A DNA stretch of 64,000 nt from Myxococcales bacterium (GTDB lineage Bacteria > Myxococcota_A > Polyangia > Nannocystales > Nannocystaceae), in NCBI GenBank assembly GCA_014240065.1, contig JAAZXR010000004.1, positions 1 to 64,000 on the forward strand, written 5' to 3'. Under the pieces are notes generated by a model. The model worked only from the letters and a program-made list of their open reading frames with translations. It made no database searches and was not told the DNA's origin. This document shows positions 58,169 through 64,000 of this stretch, one piece after another; positions within the stretch are counted from its first letter, which is position 1; every line of letters starts with the position of its first letter. The translations under genes and the position numbers were made by a program.

Positions 58169-59899
58169 ATGAGTATCCCCTCCGACCGCAGTTCCGACCG
58201 CACCGCTGGCAGCGCGACGCGCTTCATTCTTGAGGTCGATGGAGAACAAGTCTCCATCGGACCCGAAGACATCGTCCGCATGGTAGAGACAGGCGCCGTC
58301 CCGTTGGAGACCCCAGTTTCGCTGTCCGGATCGACCCGTAAGGCGCCCTTGCGCCGCTGGATTCGAGAGCTCGTCTTCACGGCGGATGAACAAAATCGGA
58401 TTTCGGGGTTGTCAGAGGCCCCGTACCGCTCTTTGTTCGAGGTCGCCTTCGACGATGCACCGATCGGAATCGTGCTCTCCGACCTCAGCGGCCGAATCGT
58501 CCGATCAAATCGGGCCGCGGTCGAATTCCTCGGCCGGAGCGCCGACGATCTAACCGGGCGGGCCGTGGGCGAGCTGAGCTACGGGGAATCCCGCGAGGAA
58601 GAGATCGTGCTCGGTAACGAGCTCATCGCGGGGAAGATTAAGTCGTTCCAGGTGGAGAAGCAGTTTCTCCACTCATCTGGCGCGATCCTCGACGCGATCG
58701 TGGGGCTGTCGATACTCAAGAGCACTGTGAGTCGGCCTGCCAGGGTCATCGCACATATCACCGATACACGCGAACAAAAACAGCTGGAGAAGGCCGCCGC
58801 AGAGGCGGAGAAGCACCAAGCGATCTCCGACTTCGCCGGCGGCCTCGCTCACGATCTGAACAATCTCCTCACCTCGATCATTTCAAACACCGCGCTCGCG
58901 CGCGAAGCTCCCGAAGAGGTGTCCGACTCTCTACGCGGGATCGACGTCGCGGTCGCGACCGCAGAGCGACTCGTCGGACAATTGCAGTCGCTCGATTCGT
59001 CCGCGAGCGTTGAACCAGCTGAGCTTGACATCGACCAGTCGATCAGCGCGACGCTCCCGCTGCTCAACAGCCTCCTCCCGGCGGGCGCTGCGCTCGAGAC
59101 CTCTCTCCACTGCCCGTCCATGACGGTGATGATCAATGCCTCGCAATTCGAACAGGTGCTGTTGAACTTGGTCGTCAACGCGGGGCTCTCGCTCGTCGAC
59201 GGCATCGGCACCATCAGGATCCGAACAACCCAGACTTCGCCCCGTGAACACGGTGCTCCGACGCTCACGGTGGAGGTCGAGGACACCGGTGAAGGGATGT
59301 CTCAGTCGCTCATCGAGCAGATATTCCAGCCGTTTTTTAGCACCCGAAAGCAAGCGGGCGGGACCGGCCTCGGCCTCGCGACGGTCGCCACGATCGTCGC
59401 CCGATCTGGGGGGAAGATCAGCGTATCGTCGGTCCCAAACGAGGGATCCAACTTCAAGGTCCAGTGGCCGCTCTTTGATCGGAGCCGCGGCGACGCGCGC
59501 GCGCGCGGCGCCCAGCCACGGCCACGGCCACTGGAGGGGCTGCGAGTCCTCATCGTCGATGACCAGCCGGACATCGTTCGCATTCTTCGCAGACTCCTCC
59601 ACCGAGAGCGATGCGAGGTCGTCACGGCCACGTCAGTGAGTCACGCGAGGGAGCGGCTTCGAGCGCAGGGTCCATTCGACGTTGTCGTCTCCGATATTAT
59701 CCTCGACGATGGTCAAGGCACGGACCTCTACCTCTTCGCCCAAGCCGAGGAGATTGAAGGAAAGTTCGTGTTCATGTCTGGTTTTGGAGGCTCCCATATC
59801 GAGGATGTAATCGGCACCTCGGACTACCACTTCATGCGCAAGCCGTTCATGCCGAACGACGTCCGAGCGATCCTGATTCAGGCCGCCGGCCGGTCTTAG
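58169..59899 (+). CDS. Hybrid sensor histidine kinase with GYF_2-like, PAS and receiver domains
   Basis: A 576-residue soluble sensor. Residues ~15-70 look like a GYF_2-type fold (VDGEQVSIGPEDIVRMVETG...PLRRWIREL), unusual at the head of a kinase. PAS follows (about 85-205; DDAPIGIVLSDLSGRIVRSN). The kinase core has H-box FAGGLAHDLNNLLTSI with phospho-His, N-box LLNLVVNAGLS, G1 VEDTGEGM, F-box FFSTRKQ and G2 GGTGLGLATV. A receiver domain (about 455-570) shows VLIVDDQPD, phospho-Asp in VVSDIILDDG and KPF. The design is a cytoplasmic hybrid kinase whose output partner is not encoded next to it. Confidence 0.9.
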   Translation: MSIPSDRSSDRTAGSATRFILEVDGEQVSIGPEDIVRMVETGAVPLETPVSLSGSTRKAPLRRWIRELVFTADEQNRISGLSEAPYRSLFEVAFDDAPIGIVLSDLSGRIVRSNRAAVEFLGRSADDLTGRAVGELSYGESREEEIVLGNELIAGKIKSFQVEKQFLHSSGAILDAIVGLSILKSTVSRPARVIAHITDTREQKQLEKAAAEAEKHQAISDFAGGLAHDLNNLLTSIISNTALAREAPEEVSDSLRGIDVAVATAERLVGQLQSLDSSASVEPAELDIDQSISATLPLLNSLLPAGAALETSLHCPSMTVMINASQFEQVLLNLVVNAGLSLVDGIGTIRIRTTQTSPREHGAPTLTVEVEDTGEGMSQSLIEQIFQPFFSTRKQAGGTGLGLATVATIVARSGGKISVSSVPNEGSNFKVQWPLFDRSRGDARARGAQPRPRPLEGLRVLIVDDQPDIVRILRRLLHRERCEVVTATSVSHARERLRAQGPFDVVVSDIILDDGQGTDLYLFAQAEEIEGKFVFMSGFGGSHIEDVIGTSDYHFMRKPFMPNDVRAILIQAAGRS

Positions 59900-59939
59900 A
59901 CCCGTCCGTTTTGGGCTACTCTTCGCCCGCGCGGGGGCG

Positions 59940-59945
59940 TACACT
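59940..59945 (+). promoter_or_regulatory. Start-proximal -10-like element for the rhodanese gene
   Basis: TACACT, 6 nt, then ATG at 59952. A transcript starting 7 nt after this hexamer would begin at the A of the start codon. No ribosome binding site is present. Confidence 0.4.
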
Positions 59946-59951
59946 CGGCGA

Positions 59952-60401
59952 ATGGATCGCGCTCGCCTTTTCGTCTCCCTGGCGCTTTCGATGGGCCTCA
60001 GCTCCTGCGCGAAGGACGTTGGAGGATCCGCCGGACCGCTGCCGTCGGCCGAGGCCGGGCGCGTGGAGTCCCCCGCCGCAGGGCGCCTCCCCGACAGAGA
60101 CATCCCCCTCGCGAAGCGGCTCATCACCGAAGAGCGGGCGGTGGTCCTCGACGTGAGGAGCATCGAAGAGTGGAATTCCGCGCACTACGAGGGCGCGCTC
60201 CTTATCCCCCACACAGAAATCAAGGCGAGATTGAGCGAGGTCGTCCGCGCGGTTGACGGCGATCGACACCGCCCGCTCGTCCTCTACTGTCGCTCTGGTC
60301 GTCGAGCGGATCTGGCCCGCGCGGCGCTGGAGTCCGAGGGCTTCACGCGCGTCACAAACGCGGGGGGGCTCGTCGACCTGTGCCCGGACTGCGCGCGCTA
60401 G
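59952..60401 (+). CDS. Rhodanese-domain lipoprotein
   Basis: A 149-residue lipoprotein: signal MDRARLFVSLALSMGLSSC (lipobox GLSSC) followed by a Gly/Pro-rich spacer and one rhodanese domain. VVLDVRSIEEWNSAHYEGAL and the active-site loop LYCRSGRRADLA (persulphide-forming Cys) are intact; GGLVDLCPDCAR ends the protein with an extra CPDC pair. It may handle sulfur or thiols on the periplasmic face. The substrate is unknown. Confidence 0.86.
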   Translation: MDRARLFVSLALSMGLSSCAKDVGGSAGPLPSAEAGRVESPAAGRLPDRDIPLAKRLITEERAVVLDVRSIEEWNSAHYEGALLIPHTEIKARLSEVVRAVDGDRHRPLVLYCRSGRRADLARAALESEGFTRVTNAGGLVDLCPDCAR

Positions 60402-60487
60402 AGGGCCTCGAACACCTCGAGCGCGGTCGTCGGCCGGGCGCGACCCACACCCACAAGATTGGGCTCAGAGAGCCATGGGAGCCTGGT

Positions 60488-61522
60488 ATGGTGGAGGTGA
60501 TGCGAGGCGTTCGGGTTGTCGTAATCGGGGCAGGAGTCAGCGGTCTCACGGCGGCGAGCGAGCTAGTCTCGCGTGGGGCGCACGTGGAGATCTGGGCCAA
60601 GCAACGACATCCCCATACGACGAGTGATGTCGCGGCGGCGTTCTGGCACCCCTTCTTGGTAGAGGAGACTCCGCGAGTCGAGCGGTGGGCGACGGTGGCC
60701 TACCGGCGATTCTCGGAGCTCGCCGAGCGACACCCTGAATCGGGGGTGCGGATGGTGCCGGTGCGCGAGTTCTTCGGTGAGACCGCCGCGCCCCCCGCCT
60801 GGCTCCAGCGAGTCGAGGGACACCGACTCCTCAGTGACGAGGAGCTCCCGGTCGACCGAAGCACCGGGCGGGCGTTCGTTGCCCCCATCATCGAGACAAA
60901 CCTCTACCTCCCCTGGCTTGAGCGGCGACTCGACCGCGCGGGATGTGTCTTTCGCCGCCGACATCTCACCGAGATCGACGCGGCGTTTGAGTCGGCGACG
61001 CACGTGGTGAACGCGACTGGCATCGGCGCGGCCTCCTTGACAGGTGACGAATCGCTGCGACCCGTTCGCGGCCAGGTGGTCCGCGTCGACGGCTCGTCGC
61101 TTCACGGAGAGCGGAAGGTCACCCTCGACAGCGGGGACCCCTTGGGTCCGATCTATATCGTACCGCGAAGCCATGACGTGGTCATCGGCGCCTCGGCGGC
61201 TCCGTCCGCTGACACCGCCGCGCGGGAGTCGGAGACGGCGTCGCTGCTGCGGCGCGCCCGCGGCCTCTCCCCGGCGCTCGCCTCGTCTACGGTCACCGCC
61301 GTGGCCGTCGGCCTGCGACCGTGGCGGCCGACAATTCGCCTCGAACACGAGGAGCGCCCACGCGGCGCTGTGTTTCACTGCTACGGGCACGGTGGCGCGG
61401 GAATCACCCTGTCTTGGGGGTGCGCCGAGGCGCTGGTCGATCTCATGGAGGCAGTGACCGCGCTCACAGGCCCCGGCAAGAGCGCGCGCACCGACCAGGC
61501 ACCGCCCGCGACGTTGAGGTAG
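60488..61522 (+). CDS. FAD-dependent D-amino-acid-oxidase-like enzyme
   Basis: A 344-residue flavoenzyme. The Rossmann motif VVVIGAGVSGLTAASEL binds FAD; ATHVVNATGIGA, the Arg-containing GLRPWRPTIRLEHE (substrate carboxylate in D-amino-acid oxidase) and the closing YGHGGAGITLSWGCA match D-amino-acid/D-aspartate oxidases. Likely oxidises D-amino acids to 2-oxo acids, perhaps from peptidoglycan turnover. The ATG at 60488 is preferred: GGAG lies 6 nt upstream. A closer ATG at 60500 is possible. Confidence 0.85.
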   Translation: MVEVMRGVRVVVIGAGVSGLTAASELVSRGAHVEIWAKQRHPHTTSDVAAAFWHPFLVEETPRVERWATVAYRRFSELAERHPESGVRMVPVREFFGETAAPPAWLQRVEGHRLLSDEELPVDRSTGRAFVAPIIETNLYLPWLERRLDRAGCVFRRRHLTEIDAAFESATHVVNATGIGAASLTGDESLRPVRGQVVRVDGSSLHGERKVTLDSGDPLGPIYIVPRSHDVVIGASAAPSADTAARESETASLLRRARGLSPALASSTVTAVAVGLRPWRPTIRLEHEERPRGAVFHCYGHGGAGITLSWGCAEALVDLMEAVTALTGPGKSARTDQAPPATLR

Positions 61523-61558
61523 CGGCGGCAAGACCGCCGTGACACCGCCGCCAACTCG

Positions 61559-61585
61559 GCCACCCCCGCCACCCCCGCCACCTCC
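61559..61585. repeat. 9-bp tandem repeat, about three copies
   Basis: GCCACCCCC is repeated twice and a third copy reads GCCACCTCC. It lies in the 106-nt gap before the oxoamine-synthase gene. A small perfect hairpin (CGGCGG/CCGCCG, 61523-61539) directly follows the oxidase stop. Confidence 0.6.
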
Positions 61586-61611
61586 GCGATGCATCGCCTC
61601 GGCGTTCGATG

Positions 61612-61617
61612 TAGCAT
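61612..61617 (+). promoter_or_regulatory. Start-proximal -10-like element, oxoamine-synthase gene
   Basis: TAGCAT, preceded directly by TG, lies 11 nt before the ATG at 61629, and the sequence between has no strong ribosome binding site. A weak case on its own; it is listed because it fits the pattern seen at other genes here. Confidence 0.25.
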
Positions 61618-61628
61618 CCACGGGCGAC

Positions 61629-62978
61629 ATGACCTGGCTTCACGACAAAACCGAAGAGCTCCTCACCCGGGTCAATGAGGTGAAGGAGAAGCGAGCGTTC
61701 CCCTTCTTTCGACCATTCGAGAATATCGGCTCGCGCGTGCGGGTCGGCCGAGGGAGCTATATCAACTTCACCTCGAACGACTATCTCGGCCTGTCCCAAT
61801 CTCCCAAGCTCATCAAGCCCTCCCAAGCCGGCACCGCGGCCTACGGCACGGGCCTCGGGAGCGCGCGACTGCAAGCGCACAGCGTACGCCACGAGCTCCT
61901 CGAACAGCGCCTGGCGACCTGGCTCGGATACGAAGCGTGCTGCAACCTCACCACGGGCTACCAGGCCCTGGTTGGATTCCTCTCTAGCTACCTCGACGAC
62001 GACGTGACGGTGGTGTTGGATCGGCTCAACCACGCCAGCATCATCGACGGCGTCTTGCTCGCCAAGGGGCAACACCCCGATCTCGAGATTCGGTTCTTTA
62101 AGCACAACCGGATGAAGTCGCTGCGCAAGGTGCTCAAGACCGCCGAGCACAGCAAGAAGATGGTGGTCGTGGAGGGGCTCTACAGCGTCGATGGTGACTT
62201 CGGCAAGCTCGATGACATCGTCCAAGTGTGTCGAGAAGAAGGCGCGGTCCTCGTCGTCGACGACGCCCACGGACTCGGCACGCTCGGCCCCACCGGCAGG
62301 GGCGTCCCCGAGATGTACGGCGTCGAACGTGACGTGGACGTCCTGATCGGCACCTTCTCAAAATCCTTCGGCACCATCGGAGGGTTCGTGGTCGCGGATC
62401 AATCGATCATCGACTATATGAAGCTCACCGCCCGGGCGTTCATGTTCTCGGCGTCGCTGCCGATCGGCCTCGTGGAGGCGGCCCTCGCGGCCCTCGATAT
62501 CATCGAAGAAGATCGCACGCTCCAGCACCGGCTCGAAGACAACGCAAAATTCTTTCGAGAGGGGCTGGTAGACTTGGGCTTCGACCTCGGCGACAGCCAC
62601 ACGCACATCACCCCGATCTTCATTAACGACGAAGAAAAAGCGATGACCTTCGCCGCGTACCTCTACCACGGCGCCGGCGTCATCATGATGCCCTTCATCT
62701 CCCCGGGAGTGCCCGCGGGCACGGAGCGCCTGCGCTGTAACGTGACCGCCGCCCACACCCGCGCGGAGATGGGATACACCCTCGAGGCGCTGGCCGAGGT
62801 GGGCCGGCAGCTCGACATCATCCCTGGAGCGAAGAAGACCAACTTCTCATCGATGCAAAAGGCCATGTGGCTCGCCGAGCACAAGCTCCGCGGGCTGAAG
62901 TCTGGCGGGATCCCGTTCTTGGTGGACGAGATCGGCGACGCCGCGGAGCGCATCCAGCGCTGGCGTACGACCCGGTAG
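61629..62978 (+). CDS. Alpha-oxoamine synthase family PLP enzyme (serine palmitoyltransferase/AONS-like)
   Basis: A 449-residue PLP enzyme that condenses an amino acid with an acyl thioester with loss of CO2. Motifs: NFTSNDYLGLSQSPKL, GTGLGSARLQAHSVRHELLEQ, DRLNHASIIDG, VVEGLYSVDGDFGKLDDI, VVDDAHGLGTLGPTGRG and the PLP-Lys in GTFSKSFGTIGGF. The subtype cannot be told from motifs alone: biotin (AONS), threonine/glycine metabolism (KBL) or sphingolipid (SPT) synthesis. About 50 C-terminal residues (from ~405) exceed the usual length. A thioesterase-like gene follows 66 nt downstream, which would suit lipid or acyl-CoA chemistry. Upstream ATGs precede a Pro run and are unlikely starts. Confidence 0.85.
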   Translation: MTWLHDKTEELLTRVNEVKEKRAFPFFRPFENIGSRVRVGRGSYINFTSNDYLGLSQSPKLIKPSQAGTAAYGTGLGSARLQAHSVRHELLEQRLATWLGYEACCNLTTGYQALVGFLSSYLDDDVTVVLDRLNHASIIDGVLLAKGQHPDLEIRFFKHNRMKSLRKVLKTAEHSKKMVVVEGLYSVDGDFGKLDDIVQVCREEGAVLVVDDAHGLGTLGPTGRGVPEMYGVERDVDVLIGTFSKSFGTIGGFVVADQSIIDYMKLTARAFMFSASLPIGLVEAALAALDIIEEDRTLQHRLEDNAKFFREGLVDLGFDLGDSHTHITPIFINDEEKAMTFAAYLYHGAGVIMMPFISPGVPAGTERLRCNVTAAHTRAEMGYTLEALAEVGRQLDIIPGAKKTNFSSMQKAMWLAEHKLRGLKSGGIPFLVDEIGDAAERIQRWRTTR

Positions 62979-63032
62979 CCAGGGACAGCAGGGTCCGAGG
63001 CCGGCGCCGCCACACGCTGGGTTCTCCGCTGC

Positions 63033-63038
63033 TACACT
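63033..63038 (+). promoter_or_regulatory. Extended -10 element next to the thioesterase-like start
   Basis: TGCTACACT (63030-63038), 6 nt, then GTG at 63045: the geometry of a leaderless transcript. No ribosome binding site is visible. Confidence 0.45.
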
Positions 63039-63044
63039 CCCGCC

Positions 63045-63566
63045 GTGAGCGCCTCTCCCTTCTCCTTCTCGCGCATCGTCCCATCGCTCGACGGCGACAC
63101 CAACCTCGTCCGCGTGGCGTGGGATCGGCTCAGCCCTGCCCCCGGCGGGAAGGCGGTCTTCAGCAGGCTCGTAGGACGCATGGCGGCGTATACAGGGAGC
63201 GTCGGCGCGCGCGTCGAGATCCTCCGCCCTGGATACTCCGAAGTTTCCATGCGGGACCGCCCCTCCGTGCGCAACCACCTCAAGTCAATTCACGCCGTCG
63301 CGCTCGCCAACCTCGCGGAGCTGACCGGCAATATCGCGGTCGCCTACGGGATGCCGGACGACGCGCGGTTTATCGTCACCGGGCTGCACATGAGCTACCT
63401 GAAAAAGGCCCGCGGCACCGTCCGCGGCGTGTGTGAGGCGCCCGTGCCGACGACGAACGCGCGCGAGGAGATCGACGTGCACGTGCGGATCATCGACGCC
63501 TCCGGGGAGGTCGTGACCACGAGCATTCTCAATACGCTGATCGGCCCGAAGCCCTCCCGCTCGTGA
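63045..63566 (+). CDS. Hotdog-fold thioesterase-like protein (DUF4442 type)
   Basis: A 173-residue soluble protein with hotdog-fold features: a long central helix (SIHAVALANLAELTGNIAVAYGM) packed on strands such as ARFIVTGLHMSYLKKARGTV and EIDVHVRIIDASGEVVTTSILNTLIG. The last strand pattern is typical of acyl-CoA thioesterases and of DUF4442. No catalytic residue can be assigned with confidence. It sits after the oxoamine-synthase gene and may act on the same acyl substrates. The GTG at 63045 is the only start near the promoter-like TGCTACACT. Confidence 0.72.
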   Translation: MSASPFSFSRIVPSLDGDTNLVRVAWDRLSPAPGGKAVFSRLVGRMAAYTGSVGARVEILRPGYSEVSMRDRPSVRNHLKSIHAVALANLAELTGNIAVAYGMPDDARFIVTGLHMSYLKKARGTVRGVCEAPVPTTNAREEIDVHVRIIDASGEVVTTSILNTLIGPKPSRS

Positions 63567-63576
63567 GCCCGACGCC

Positions 63577-64000
63577 TCAGCTCGCGCTCTTCCAGATTCG
63601 TAGGATCCGGAGGGACACTCGATCGCTGCCGCGATACAGATCAAACTCAGGCTCGTACAAAAAACTCACCCTGTCTCCCGGGTTGATGGGCGCCGCCCCC
63701 TCCCCAAAGACGACCGCGCGATGCTCGGTGCCCGCCTGCTCCAACACCAACTCAAGGTGTTGCTCCGCGAACACCTTCCGCATCCGGACGCGCGCTCCTT
63801 CGCACAGCAACGCCGGGGCGGCGAACCCCTGACCGAAGGGCCCCGCGCGCCGAATGTCCCTCAGCAGCGCAGGGACCACGTCTCCCAGCCCGAACTCACC
63901 GTCGAAGTAGACCGCTGGATCCTCGACGAGGTCTTCTTTTTGGCGAGTCACAGCCTCCTCGACCGCCCGCGTAAACGCTCCTAGCTGGGCGCGCTCCAGC
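63577..64000 (-). CDS. recJ: Single-stranded-DNA exonuclease RecJ, C-terminal part (runs off window)
   Basis: The 3' end of a recJ gene; the frame continues without a stop to the window edge, so the N-terminal DHH/DHHA1 catalytic part is not visible. What is seen is the OB-like C-terminal domain: RRAGPFGQGFAAPALLCEGARVRMRKV, then EQHLELVLEQAG, AVVFGEGAAPINPGDRVSFLYEPEFDLYRG and SLRILRIW, the standard RecJ ending. RecJ degrades single-stranded DNA 5'-to-3' in recombination and mismatch repair. The gene ends 10 nt from the convergent thioesterase-like gene. Confidence 0.85.
   Translation of the reverse strand, partial: LERAQLGAFTRAVEEAVTRQKEDLVEDPAVYFDGEFGLGDVVPALLRDIRRAGPFGQGFAAPALLCEGARVRMRKVFAEQHLELVLEQAGTEHRAVVFGEGAAPINPGDRVSFLYEPEFDLYRGSDRVSLRILRIWKSAS

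Noticed and set aside
61559-61585. Short direct repeats considered as a CRISPR remnant
   Set aside because: The unit is 9 bp with no spacers and no cas gene nearby; it is a simple GC-rich tandem repeat.

Overview
The window looks like a stretch of a GC-rich Myxococcota-type (former deltaproteobacterial) chromosome. The basis is indirect: strongly G/C-biased codon use, many lipoproteins, giant TPR proteins, membrane-anchored Ser/Thr kinases with TPR partners, a kinase-fused sigma-54 activator, and a pair of outer-membrane beta-barrel proteins of the type common in that phylum. I see no rRNA, tRNA, CRISPR array, insertion sequence or prophage. It reads as ordinary chromosomal backbone with an unusually large share of envelope and signalling genes.

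Layout. 1-4.2 kb (+): ftsY, then two outer-membrane beta-barrel genes ending at a bidirectional terminator. 4.2-14.2 kb (-): a small lipoprotein, a 1630-residue kinase/ATPase/TPR/GAF/sigma-54 activator, a beta-barrel protein, a HEAT-repeat lipoprotein, lipB and a HARE-HTH/nuclease-like protein. 14.4-19.9 kb (+): a divergent D-Ala-D-Ala ligase-like enzyme, a monofunctional GT51 glycosyltransferase with a very long N-terminal region, and a GGDEF-EAL protein. 19.9-22.8 kb (-): a metallophosphoesterase translationally coupled to a CpXC/HEAT protein. 22.9-33.3 kb (+): an unknown 230-aa protein and two giant TPR proteins (about 1600 residues each, ATGA overlap).

33.3-44.9 kb (-) is a run of nine closely packed genes: zincin-like protein, ATPase-domain protein without a visible phospho-acceptor His, lysine 2,3-aminomutase-like radical SAM enzyme, PhnD-type binding protein, two TPR/solenoid lipoproteins, a polytopic membrane protein, a sulfatase-fold lipoprotein that has lost key catalytic residues, and an unknown protein. 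It is the best candidate here for an undescribed envelope system. 45-52 kb holds a membrane Ser/Thr kinase with its TPR partner, an exported protein, an isoaspartyl-peptidase lipoprotein, a DsbA-like exported protein, a PP2C phosphatase fused to a cyclic-nucleotide-binding-like fold, and cytidine deaminase. 52-58 kb: VTT-family membrane protein, NamZ-like muramidase, a Pro/Ala-rich membrane protein and PBP1A. 58-64 kb: hybrid sensor kinase, rhodanese lipoprotein, D-amino-acid-oxidase-like enzyme, alpha-oxoamine synthase, thioesterase-like protein, and the 3' end of recJ.

Functional threads: peptidoglycan synthesis and turnover (Ddl-like, GT51, PBP1A, NamZ), reversible Ser/Thr phosphorylation (two kinases, one PP2C), cyclic-di-GMP turnover, and large TPR/lipoprotein scaffolds. 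Several genes carry a TACAnT-like hexamer only 6-11 nt before the start codon and have no clear Shine-Dalgarno sequence, which suggests that leaderless transcription is frequent here. No measurement or database search was done; family assignments come from motifs read directly in the sequence.
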